Assembly: GCF_008801835.1 (NCBI RefSeq)
Contig: NZ_VZOW01000039.1
Location: 1 to 51,924 of the forward strand
Direction of reading: 5' to 3'
DNA from: Cupriavidus pauculus
GTDB taxonomy: Bacteria; Pseudomonadota; Gammaproteobacteria; Burkholderiales; Burkholderiaceae
Length of the DNA stretch: 51,924 nucleotides
Shown: positions 1-7,009 of the stretch, one piece after another
How positions within the stretch are numbered: the stretch's first letter is position 1
Layout: the number at the start of each line of letters is the position of its first letter
Translations under genes and position numbers: made by a program
The notes under the pieces: model-generated
Told to the model about the DNA's origin: nothing
The model's database searches: none
The model's input: only the letters and a program-made list of their open reading frames with translations

Positions 1-794
1 GCGGCAGAAGGGGAAATTCCATGGCAAAAAAATACGGCAGGCTACGTGTGATTTCGGGCGTCATTGCATTCTCTGTTTCTACCCACGCCTATTGCGCTGA
101 AAATCGACTGTTTGTAAAGCGAACGCTTCTGAAAGCATCGCCCGCAGTCAGTCAGATTACGGAAAATCCCGCCACCGAAGATTTCAGCGTCGCGGCGGCA
201 CAAAGCGATGTCGTATCCGCCGATTCCGACCAGATCACGCTGGACCTTCCGAAAGGGGTGGTTGCCACCGCGCGGCGCACACGCTTCCAAACCAATGCCG
301 ACGGCACCCAGACGTGGACCGGCAATTTCCGGCCGCAGCTGCTGCGCGCCGGCCAGGATGCGGATGCGCCGGCCGACGATCCGGCCAACGCGGTGTTTCT
401 GGTGCGTAACGGCAATCGCGTGACCGGAACAGTGCGCCTGAACGCCAAGCTTTACGCCATCCAGCCGCTGGCCGACGGCGATCACGCCGTGATCGAAATC
501 GACGAATCCAAGCTGCCTGCCGACGCCGCGCCGCTTGAAGAGGCGGACACCGACAGCGCGGACGCCTGCTATGCGGCGTGGTCCTCGTCGACGATCTACG
601 ACAAGCCGGGCAAGCAGGTGACCCACAACGGCCGCAAATTCGAGAACAAGTGGTGGACGCGCGGCGAGACGCCGGATCCGACCAAGCCGTATGGCGCCTG
701 GAAGGATCTGGGCCCGTGCTCCGGGAGTGCGCCAGCTCCGGCTCCGACACCTGCGCCAACACCGGCACCTGTACCATCGCCATCGCCATCGCCA
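1..794 (+). repeat. direct repeat, copy 1 (5' part of protease gene)
   Basis: By eye this tract is identical base for base to 1985-2778. It starts before the first ATG and ends inside the CCATCG repeat. The left edge is cut by the window start, so the repeat may extend further upstream. Confidence 0.9.
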
Positions 795-1754
795 TCGCCA
801 TCGCCATCGCCATCGCCATCGCCATCACCATCACCATCACCAGCACCAGCACCAGCACCAGCACCAGCGGCATCGTGTTACGGCGCGTGGTCGTCCAGCC
901 AGACCTATGCCAGCGCGGGCCTCAAGGTGACGCATGGCAATCGGAACTATGAGAGCAAATGGTGGACGCGCGGCGACGACCCATCCAAGGCCGGGCCATA
1001 TGGCGCGTGGAAGGATATTGGCGCATGTAGCGCGCCCAGCCCCGCGCCGGCACCGGCACCATCGCCATCGCCCACCCCCGCACCTGCACCTGCGTCGGAT
1101 CTGACCACGCTCAGGATACTGGTCACGGCCACGCCGCAAGCCAAGGCCAACATCGCCGATCTGGACGGCGTGGCGCAATTGGCCATCGCGGAATCCAATC
1201 AGGGTTTCGAGAACAGCAAGATCAAGATCCGCTTCGAACTGGCAGGCACCTATGTCGTCAAGAACTACACCGAAACCGGTTCGTACAGTACCGAGCTGAG
1301 CCGCGCCCGCGTCAAGGGCGACGGCTATATGGATGACCTGCACACGGTACGGGCAAACACCAGCGCCAACATCGTCGTCGTGCTGCTGAACTCGCGGGAA
1401 TACTGCGGCATGGCGTACGTCAAGGCGAACGCGGCATCGGCGTTTGCCACCGTCGGGCGCAACTGTGCGACCGGCGTACTGACGTTCGCCCACGAGATCG
1501 GCCATCTGCTGGGCGCCACGCACAACAATGAGATCAGCACAAATCCGAACTTCCCCTACGGGTACGGCACCATCGTGCCGGGCAAGTGGCGCACTGTCAT
1601 GGCGTATGAGTGCACTTCCGGCGGCAGCTGCCCTCGCATCAATTTCTGGTCATCGCCAAACGTCTTCTATCAAGGACGCGCGACCGGAGATAGCCTCCAT
1701 GACAACGCGCGCGTGCTGAACGAACGCCGAGAAACCGCCGCCACCTGGCGATAG
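21..1754 (+). CDS. secreted zinc metalloprotease with two chitin-binding modules (copy 1)
   Basis: Predicted exported endopeptidase of 577 aa. Residues 1-26 look like a Sec signal peptide ending AYCA. An unrecognised N-terminal region follows. Two similar Trp-rich modules (about 183-233 and 285-335, each starting CY.AWSSS and carrying KWWTRG) match the carbohydrate-binding family 5/12 (ChtBD3) pattern. They are separated and followed by Ser/Pro and Ala/Pro linkers. The C-terminal domain has the zincin motif HEIGHLLGATH (His491, Glu492, His495, His501) and a probable Met-turn at Met527, resembling reprolysin-like or M72 peptidyl-Asp peptidases. The start is supported by AGAAGGGG 8-15 bases upstream. 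An intrinsic terminator follows. A second copy lies directly downstream. Chitin or another insoluble polysaccharide as the binding target is inferred from the modules; the protease substrate is unknown. Confidence 0.88.
   Translation: MAKKYGRLRVISGVIAFSVSTHAYCAENRLFVKRTLLKASPAVSQITENPATEDFSVAAAQSDVVSADSDQITLDLPKGVVATARRTRFQTNADGTQTWTGNFRPQLLRAGQDADAPADDPANAVFLVRNGNRVTGTVRLNAKLYAIQPLADGDHAVIEIDESKLPADAAPLEEADTDSADACYAAWSSSTIYDKPGKQVTHNGRKFENKWWTRGETPDPTKPYGAWKDLGPCSGSAPAPAPTPAPTPAPVPSPSPSPSPSPSPSPSPSPSPSPAPAPAPAPAASCYGAWSSSQTYASAGLKVTHGNRNYESKWWTRGDDPSKAGPYGAWKDIGACSAPSPAPAPAPSPSPTPAPAPASDLTTLRILVTATPQAKANIADLDGVAQLAIAESNQGFENSKIKIRFELAGTYVVKNYTETGSYSTELSRARVKGDGYMDDLHTVRANTSANIVVVLLNSREYCGMAYVKANAASAFATVGRNCATGVLTFAHEIGHLLGATHNNEISTNPNFPYGYGTIVPGKWRTVMAYECTSGGSCPRINFWSSPNVFYQGRATGDSLHDNARVLNERRETAATWR
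774..821 (+). repeat. hexanucleotide microsatellite (CCATCG)x8, coding
   Basis: Eight perfect CCATCG units, followed by three CCATCA units, encode the Ser-Pro linker between the two binding modules of protease copy 1. Unit number changes keep the frame, so slippage would alter linker length and not switch the gene off. Copy 2 has a different arrangement of the same units at 2758-2835. Confidence 0.9.
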
Positions 1755-1807
1755 GCGCCAGCGTCACCAATAAGAACCGCGCCTTTGCGGTTACCCGCTA
1801 CATCGCA

Positions 1808-1834
1808 AAAGCCAGCCATCGCGCTGGCTTTTTT
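1808..1834 (+). terminator. intrinsic terminator of protease copy 1
   Basis: A perfect 9-bp stem (AAAGCCAGC/GCTGGCTTT) with a 6-base loop runs into six T residues, 54 bases after the stop codon. Confidence 0.85.
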
Positions 1835-2004
1835 GTTTCCCGTTTCAGTTATCGACGCTTTTATTTTATCGACGAATAAATTCCGCTCCACGATCTTTTT
1901 TTCAGAATGCGCCAATCCAATATGGATACCCTTGAAATCAAAACGCTATTTTCCTTATCTGGATGCCATCGCGAGGACGGCCTCGCGGCAGAAGGGGAAA
2001 TTCC
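1835..2004 (+). promoter_or_regulatory. AT-rich leader of protease copy 2
   Basis: This stretch is much richer in A/T than its surroundings and lies between the terminator of copy 1 and the ATG of copy 2. It carries a direct repeat TTATCGACG at 1849-1857 and 1866-1874. A perfect 7-bp hairpin (CGCGAGG/CCTCGCG, 1970-1987) ends just before the ribosome binding site AGAAGGGG. A promoter here is likely, but I cannot fix its hexamers. Confidence 0.45.
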
Positions 2005-2778
2005 ATGGCAAAAAAATACGGCAGGCTACGTGTGATTTCGGGCGTCATTGCATTCTCTGTTTCTACCCACGCCTATTGCGCTGAAAATCGACTGTTTGTA
2101 AAGCGAACGCTTCTGAAAGCATCGCCCGCAGTCAGTCAGATTACGGAAAATCCCGCCACCGAAGATTTCAGCGTCGCGGCGGCACAAAGCGATGTCGTAT
2201 CCGCCGATTCCGACCAGATCACGCTGGACCTTCCGAAAGGGGTGGTTGCCACCGCGCGGCGCACACGCTTCCAAACCAATGCCGACGGCACCCAGACGTG
2301 GACCGGCAATTTCCGGCCGCAGCTGCTGCGCGCCGGCCAGGATGCGGATGCGCCGGCCGACGATCCGGCCAACGCGGTGTTTCTGGTGCGTAACGGCAAT
2401 CGCGTGACCGGAACAGTGCGCCTGAACGCCAAGCTTTACGCCATCCAGCCGCTGGCCGACGGCGATCACGCCGTGATCGAAATCGACGAATCCAAGCTGC
2501 CTGCCGACGCCGCGCCGCTTGAAGAGGCGGACACCGACAGCGCGGACGCCTGCTATGCGGCGTGGTCCTCGTCGACGATCTACGACAAGCCGGGCAAGCA
2601 GGTGACCCACAACGGCCGCAAATTCGAGAACAAGTGGTGGACGCGCGGCGAGACGCCGGATCCGACCAAGCCGTATGGCGCCTGGAAGGATCTGGGCCCG
2701 TGCTCCGGGAGTGCGCCAGCTCCGGCTCCGACACCTGCGCCAACACCGGCACCTGTACCATCGCCATCGCCATCGCCA
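1985..2778 (+). repeat. direct repeat, copy 2 (5' part of protease gene)
   Basis: Identical by eye to bases 1-794. Beyond base 2778 the two genes diverge in linker and catalytic domain. Confidence 0.9.
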
Positions 2779-3801
2779 GCGCCGTCGCCGTCGCCATCGC
2801 CATCGCCATCGCCATCGCCATCGCCATCGCCATCGCCAGCACCAGCACCAGCACCAGCGGCATCGTGTTACGGCGCGTGGTCGTCCAGCCAGACTTATGC
2901 CAGCGCAGGCATCAAGGTGACGCACGGCAATCGGAACTATGAGAGCAAATGGTGGACGCGCGGCGACGACCCCTCGAAGGCCGGGCCATATGGCGCGTGG
3001 AAGGATATCGGCGCGTGCAGCGCGCCCAGCCCTGCTCCGGCACCTGCTCCGGCACCTGCTCCGGCACCTGCGCCTGCACCTGCGCCTGCACCTGCGCCAT
3101 CGCCTTCGCCCACCCCGGCGCCTTCGCCTTCGCCTTCATCAGATCTGACCACGCTCAGGATACTGGTCACCGCCACGCCGGAAGCCAAGGCCAACATCGC
3201 CGATCTGGACGGCCTCGCACAGGTGGCCATCGCGGAATCCAACCAGGGTTTCGAGAACAGCAAGATCAAGATCCGCTTCGAACTGGCAGGCACCTACGTC
3301 GTCAAGAACTACACCGAAACCGGTTCGTACCTGACCGACCTGCTCCGTGCCATCGACAAGAGCGACGGCTATATGGACGACCTGCACACGGTACGCGCAA
3401 ACACCAACGCCAACATCGTCGTGCTGCTGCTGAATGCGCGGGAACTCTGCGGCCGGGCATACCTCAAGGCGAATGCGGAACGGGCGTTTGCCACCGTGGG
3501 GAACATCTGTGCGACCGGCACACTGTCCTTCGTCCATGAAATCGGCCATCTGCTGGGCGCCATGCACAACCCTGAGCGCCAAGAAACAAACCCGTACTTC
3601 GATTATGGGTACGGCTATATCGTGCCGGGCAAGTGGCGCACCATCATGGCAGGCGAATGCAGTTCTGGCGGCAAGTGCCCGCGGGTGAACTACTGGTCGT
3701 CGCCAAACATCTTCTATCAGGGACGAGCGACCGGTGACAGCCTCCACGACAACGCGCGCGTGCTTGAGGAGCGTCGCGGAACCGCCGCCACCTGGCGATA
3801 G
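2005..3801 (+). CDS. secreted zinc metalloprotease with two chitin-binding modules (copy 2)
   Basis: Paralogue of the upstream gene, 598 aa, with the same architecture: signal peptide 1-26, N-terminal region, ChtBD3-like module, Ser/Pro linker, second module, linker, zincin domain with HEIGHLLGAMH starting at His511 and a Met-turn (TIMAGE). I chose ATG 2005 because it matches copy 1 and follows AGAAGGGG; an in-frame ATG at 1963 would add 14 residues before the signal peptide. The first roughly 250 residues are identical to copy 1. The second linker is longer and richer in Ala-Pro, and the catalytic domain has many substitutions, including AMHNPERQ in place of ATHNNEIS after the zinc motif. 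This suggests altered specificity while secretion and binding are kept. Confidence 0.88.
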   Translation: MAKKYGRLRVISGVIAFSVSTHAYCAENRLFVKRTLLKASPAVSQITENPATEDFSVAAAQSDVVSADSDQITLDLPKGVVATARRTRFQTNADGTQTWTGNFRPQLLRAGQDADAPADDPANAVFLVRNGNRVTGTVRLNAKLYAIQPLADGDHAVIEIDESKLPADAAPLEEADTDSADACYAAWSSSTIYDKPGKQVTHNGRKFENKWWTRGETPDPTKPYGAWKDLGPCSGSAPAPAPTPAPTPAPVPSPSPSPAPSPSPSPSPSPSPSPSPSPAPAPAPAASCYGAWSSSQTYASAGIKVTHGNRNYESKWWTRGDDPSKAGPYGAWKDIGACSAPSPAPAPAPAPAPAPAPAPAPAPAPSPSPTPAPSPSPSSDLTTLRILVTATPEAKANIADLDGLAQVAIAESNQGFENSKIKIRFELAGTYVVKNYTETGSYLTDLLRAIDKSDGYMDDLHTVRANTNANIVVLLLNARELCGRAYLKANAERAFATVGNICATGTLSFVHEIGHLLGAMHNPERQETNPYFDYGYGYIVPGKWRTIMAGECSSGGKCPRVNYWSSPNIFYQGRATGDSLHDNARVLEERRGTAATWR

Positions 3802-3870
3802 CCGGGACGACCCGGAGTCTGGCGCAGCATCTTTGGGCCTGCTGCCATGACTCCTGCCATCGTTGGCGCC

Positions 3871-3920
3871 TGGGCTCCGTTATGCTGTCGTGCATTGAAA
3901 CCACGTTTGCACGGAGCCCA
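3871..3920 (+). promoter_or_regulatory. inverted repeat covering the tag ribosome binding site
   Basis: TGGGCTCCGT (3871-3880) and ACGGAGCCCA (3911-3920) are perfect 10-bp inverted repeats separated by 30 bases. The right arm contains the CGGAG Shine-Dalgarno element of the gene starting at 3926. In RNA the hairpin would hide the ribosome binding site; as DNA it could be an operator. Which applies depends on the transcription start, which I cannot place. Confidence 0.5.
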
Positions 3921-3925
3921 GACCA

Positions 3926-4549
3926 ATGACAACGAAGTCCGCGCCGCAGACCCAGGTACGCTGCGGCTGGTGTGGCGACCTGGAAGACTATTGCCACTAT
4001 CACGATAACGAGTGGGGCTTTCCGGTCGACGACGATCGGAGGCTGTTCGAGAAACTCTGCCTGGAAGGATTCCAGTCCGGCCTGAGCTGGCTGACCATCC
4101 TGCGCAAGCGGGAGGCGTTCCGCAAGGCCTTCCACAATTTCGAGATCGACAAGGTCGCGCGCTTCACCGAACGCGATGTGCAACGGCTGCTCGGCGATGC
4201 CGGCATCGTGCGCCATCGCGGCAAGATCGAAGCGGCCATCAATAACGCCAAACGCGCGCAGGAACTGCTCGAAACCGAATCGTCGCTGGCCGCCTATTTC
4301 TGGAAGTTCGAGCCCGATCCCAAGACCCGGCCGAAAACGCTGACGCCCGAGGTGTTACGCACGATGGCGATCAGTCCTGAATCGACGGCATTGTCGAAGG
4401 ATCTGAAAAAGCGCGGCTGGAAGTTCGTAGGCCCGACCACGATGTATGCGCTGATGCAGGCGATGGGGCTGGTCAACGATCACATGGACGGCTGCTCGAC
4501 GCGCGCGCTGGCGCTGCGCGCGCGCAAGTCGTTCCAGGTGCCCCGCTGA
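3926..4549 (+). CDS. tag: DNA-3-methyladenine glycosylase I
   Basis: Base-excision-repair enzyme that removes 3-methyladenine from alkylated DNA. The 207-aa protein carries the family signature near the N-terminus (RCGWC, then YHDNEWGFPV). It has the segment ICLEG-like LCLEGFQSGLSWLTILRKR, RHRGKI, and a C-terminal HMDGC. The Cys13/His.../His-Cys set fits the structural zinc site known in Tag proteins. Length is slightly above the E. coli protein. It is monocistronic, and its ribosome binding site lies in one arm of an inverted repeat. Function is firm from sequence; a link to the adaptive response is not visible here. Confidence 0.95.
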   Translation: MTTKSAPQTQVRCGWCGDLEDYCHYHDNEWGFPVDDDRRLFEKLCLEGFQSGLSWLTILRKREAFRKAFHNFEIDKVARFTERDVQRLLGDAGIVRHRGKIEAAINNAKRAQELLETESSLAAYFWKFEPDPKTRPKTLTPEVLRTMAISPESTALSKDLKKRGWKFVGPTTMYALMQAMGLVNDHMDGCSTRALALRARKSFQVPR

Positions 4550-4637
4550 ACTGGATCGACCGTGCACGCGCCGTCGCGCGTACATGGAACGGATAGGGGC
4601 GCACCGGCCGCCAGCGCTTGCGGATTCTGAAACAGCC

Positions 4638-4669
4638 CGTATACGTATACTCATATTGTTTACGTATAC
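4638..4669 (+). promoter_or_regulatory. CGTATAC motif group 1 (three copies)
   Basis: CGTATAC occurs at 4638, 4644 and 4663. The first two overlap in CGTATACGTATAC. The second and third are 19 bases apart, close to two helical turns. In DNA of this GC content the motif should be rare, so clustering suggests a protein-binding site. Confidence 0.5.
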
Positions 4670-4825
4670 ATAAATAGTAGTAGTAATGGTTAACACTAGG
4701 GTATTTCGGTGGATAACCCGAATTTACCCTTGCGCATCAATGGGTTGGAAAGAAGATAACCCGCTTGGCAAGCGGGCTGCGCCGAGGTGGACAGCGGTGC
4801 ACAACCTTTGCGGTCGGCAAGACGA

Positions 4826-4856
4826 TTGACGTATACGCGTCAAGTTGTTCGTATAC
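4826..4856 (+). promoter_or_regulatory. CGTATAC motif group 2 with dyad symmetry
   Basis: Two more CGTATAC copies at 4830 and 4850, 20 bases apart. The first sits in the inverted repeat TTGACGTATACGCGTCAA (4826-4843; arms TTGACG/CGTCAA). The group is about 145-170 bases upstream of the LysE-family gene. Confidence 0.5.
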
Positions 4857-4999
4857 ATCCCACAAGCCGCCCCCAGCCCGACCACAGGCTGTTCATGCGG
4901 TTGTCCCCAGCCTTGTGCAATGGATGTCCACAACATGCCGCTCGTGCGTGTTGCGCTGAATCGGATCACACTGTCGCAACCTTGCCCCCGGAGCCCGTT

Positions 5000-5629
5000 A
5001 TGGACGCCACAACCCTGCTTCTTTACCTGATCGCCGTATCGGCCGTCATGGTCACGCCAGGCCCGACGATGCTGCTCGCGCTCAGCAACGGCGCCACCCG
5101 GCCGATGCGCGTCGCCGCCTGCGGTATCGCTGGCGCGGCGCTGGCAGACCTGATCCTGATTGGCGCGGTGGGCTGCGGACTTGGCGCCCTGCTGCAGGCG
5201 TCGGAGCATCTGTTCACGGCGGTCAAGTGGATTGGCGCGGCGTATCTTCTTTATCTGGCGGTAGCGATGTGGCGCGCGCCCACGCAGGCGCTGAGCGCAT
5301 CGACCGCCGCCACGTCAGCCAGCGGCCGCGCAGCGTTTCTGCGCGCGCTGTTGGTGGCGCTATCGAATCCCAAGACGATTTTGTTTACATCGGCATTCGT
5401 GCCGCAGTTCGTGCATGCGGACAAGCCGGTGGCGATCCAATACGTCGTCCTTGCGCTGATCGCCGCCGCGATGGATATCGTGATGATGTCGATCTACGCT
5501 TTCGGCGGGCGGCACGCCATGCGCACGTTGTCCGCGCGGGCCGTGCAATGGATCAACCGTGGCTGCGCCGGAATGCTTGCGTTCCTGGCAGTAGGCCTGA
5601 GCCTGTATCGCCGTAGCGACTTACGCTGA
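5000..5629 (+). CDS. LysE/RhtB family amino-acid exporter
   Basis: Inner-membrane efflux protein of 209 aa from ATG 5000. The reading frame is open further upstream, but CCGGAG 8-13 bases before this ATG and the typical family start (hydrophobic helix followed by VTPGPTMLLALSNG) favour it. About six membrane segments are visible, with the family's NPKTILF segment in the middle (residues around 124-130). The substrate is probably an amino acid or derivative; which one cannot be read from sequence. The 3' end overlaps the convergent CDF gene by nine bases. The upstream CGTATAC cluster is the obvious candidate control region. Confidence 0.9.
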   Translation: MDATTLLLYLIAVSAVMVTPGPTMLLALSNGATRPMRVAACGIAGAALADLILIGAVGCGLGALLQASEHLFTAVKWIGAAYLLYLAVAMWRAPTQALSASTAATSASGRAAFLRALLVALSNPKTILFTSAFVPQFVHADKPVAIQYVVLALIAAAMDIVMMSIYAFGGRHAMRTLSARAVQWINRGCAGMLAFLAVGLSLYRRSDLR

Positions 5630-6604
5630 CGCCCGCGCCGGCGCGTCGGTGCGCGGCACCCTGACAGGGTCGACGTGCGTCATGACGTTCAGCACGTCGT
5701 CGCGCGCCATCGCCCGGCGCCGCGCCTCACTGGCGATCGCGTGCCCCTGCTCGACGGTCAGGTCTGCCTGGATCTCCAGATGGACGTCGACCAGCACCAT
5801 GTCGCCCATCTTGCGCGTCTTGAGATCGTGCAGGCCGAGCACGCCCGGCGTCTGCAGCATGGCCTCGCGCAGCGCCGCGACGACATCGTCATCGGCGGCG
5901 CGATCCATCAGGTCGTTCATGGCGTCCCAGCCGAATCGCAGCCCCATGCGCGACACCATCAATCCCACCACGATCGCTGCCACGGGATCGAGTACGTGAT
6001 AGCCGAGCAGATTGCCGCCGATACCGAGCGCCACCACCAGGGACGACGCCGCATCGGATCGCGCATGCCAGGCGTTGGCCACCAGCATGCTGGAGCGCAC
6101 GCGCTCGGCGATGCGCAACATGTAGCGGAACAGCAGTTCCTTGGCCGCCAGCGCGATAAGCGCCACCCACAGCGCCACGGTCTGAACCGGCTGCGCGCCG
6201 GACGGATGCTGGATCTTGCCCACCGCCGCCCACAGCATGCCGACCCCGACGGCCAGCAACAACGCCCCAAGCGCCAGCGACGCCGCGGTCTCGAAACGCT
6301 GATGCCCGTACGGATGATCGCTGTCGGCGCCCTTGCGGCTATGGTGCCCCGCAAACAGCACCACGAAATCGGACACCAGATCGGACAGCGAATGCAGCGA
6401 ATCCGCCACCAACGCCTGCGATCCGGCGATCACGCCGATCACCCCCTGCGCGACGGTCAGTCCGATATTGACGAACACGCTGACCAGCGTGCTCCGCCGC
6501 CCCGCCGCGTGCCGCTCGTCGGCGCTGCTCGACGCCTCTGCGCCATTGCCGACGCCAGGGCTGAAGTGATCGGTATCGGATTCGCTCTCGCGCTGACTTT
6601 TCAT
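5621..6604 (-). CDS. cation diffusion facilitator (CDF) metal transporter
   Basis: Inner-membrane divalent-metal/proton antiporter of 327 aa. A hydrophilic, acidic N-terminal tail of about 35 residues precedes the membrane domain. Metal-site motifs typical of the family are present: ADSLHSLSD in the second helix (Asp68 and Asp75) and HARSDAASS in the fifth. DHPYGHQRFE follows the second helix. A cytoplasmic C-terminal domain (from about residue 235, including DVHLEIQADLTVEQGH) is complete. The metal (Zn, Fe, Mn, Co or Cd) cannot be assigned. It converges on the LysE gene with a nine-base overlap. Confidence 0.92.
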   Translation of the reverse strand: MKSQRESESDTDHFSPGVGNGAEASSSADERHAAGRRSTLVSVFVNIGLTVAQGVIGVIAGSQALVADSLHSLSDLVSDFVVLFAGHHSRKGADSDHPYGHQRFETAASLALGALLLAVGVGMLWAAVGKIQHPSGAQPVQTVALWVALIALAAKELLFRYMLRIAERVRSSMLVANAWHARSDAASSLVVALGIGGNLLGYHVLDPVAAIVVGLMVSRMGLRFGWDAMNDLMDRAADDDVVAALREAMLQTPGVLGLHDLKTRKMGDMVLVDVHLEIQADLTVEQGHAIASEARRRAMARDDVLNVMTHVDPVRVPRTDAPARASA

Positions 6605-6812
6605 CGCTCGGTAAATTTGCGCCCGCGGTCGCGGGGCCGGAATTGTGAAGCGTAAGGTAGCATTTTTGGCGGGACGCGACAGCCGGGGCGCAGTTGTGAC
6701 GGGCTGGCCGCGACGAGGCGTTCAGCCGGCCCCATGCCAGTCCTGTCCGAACCGTACGCGGCGCATCGCATCGCCGCCGAATCGTTGTGCGGCGGTGCTG
6801 CCGCGCCAATGC

Positions 6813-6844
6813 AAAAAGGGCCCGGAATGATTTCCGAGCCCTTT
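6813..6844 (-). terminator. intrinsic terminator downstream of tRNA-Ala
   Basis: On the minus strand a 13-bp stem (AAAGGGCTCGGAA/TTCCGGGCCCTTT, one G-T wobble) with a 4-base loop ends in a T-run. It lies 23 bases beyond the tRNA 3' end. Confidence 0.85.
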
Positions 6845-6866
6845 GAATTTAATGCCTTGGCGTATT

Positions 6867-6942
6867 TGGTGGACCGAAGGAGGATCGAACTCCCGACCTC
6901 TGCATTGCGAACGCAGCGCTCTCCCAGCTGAGCTATCGGCCC
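6867..6942 (-). tRNA. tRNA-Ala (anticodon CGC)
   Basis: The 76-nt minus-strand sequence folds into a full cloverleaf: acceptor GGGCCGA/TCGGTCC, D arm GCTC/GAGC, anticodon stem CTGCG/TGCAG with loop TTCGCAA, T arm GGGAG/CTCCT with TTCGATC, and an encoded CCA end. The acceptor contains the G3-U70 pair that defines alanine tRNAs, which supports the CGC anticodon reading (codon GCG). Confidence 0.96.
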
Positions 6943-7009
6943 GTAGCGGACGATTGTAGCCGAACCTTTGGCGGCCTTTCAATTGCTTCGGCCCAACACT
7001 TTGGCGGAT

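Larger units (their letters stand above)
4550..4999. other. 450-bp intergenic region, AT-rich with CGTATAC cluster
   Basis: No convincing gene. The part 4630-4730 is AT-rich against a GC-rich background. It contains the heptamer CGTATAC five times (starting 4638, 4644, 4663, 4830, 4850), a triplet run (AGT) near 4675, a GTTAAC palindrome and a DnaA-box-like GGTGGATAA at 4708. A hairpin without a T-run (CCCGCTT/AAGCGGG) lies at 4760-4776. Confidence 0.7.

Noticed and set aside
4760..4776. Hairpin CCCGCTT/AAGCGGG as terminator of tag
   Set aside because: No T-run on either strand and more than 200 bases beyond the stop codon.
6867..6942. tRNA-Ala as an integration site of a genomic island
   Set aside because: No integrase, no repeated tRNA 3' end and no change of gene character on either side.
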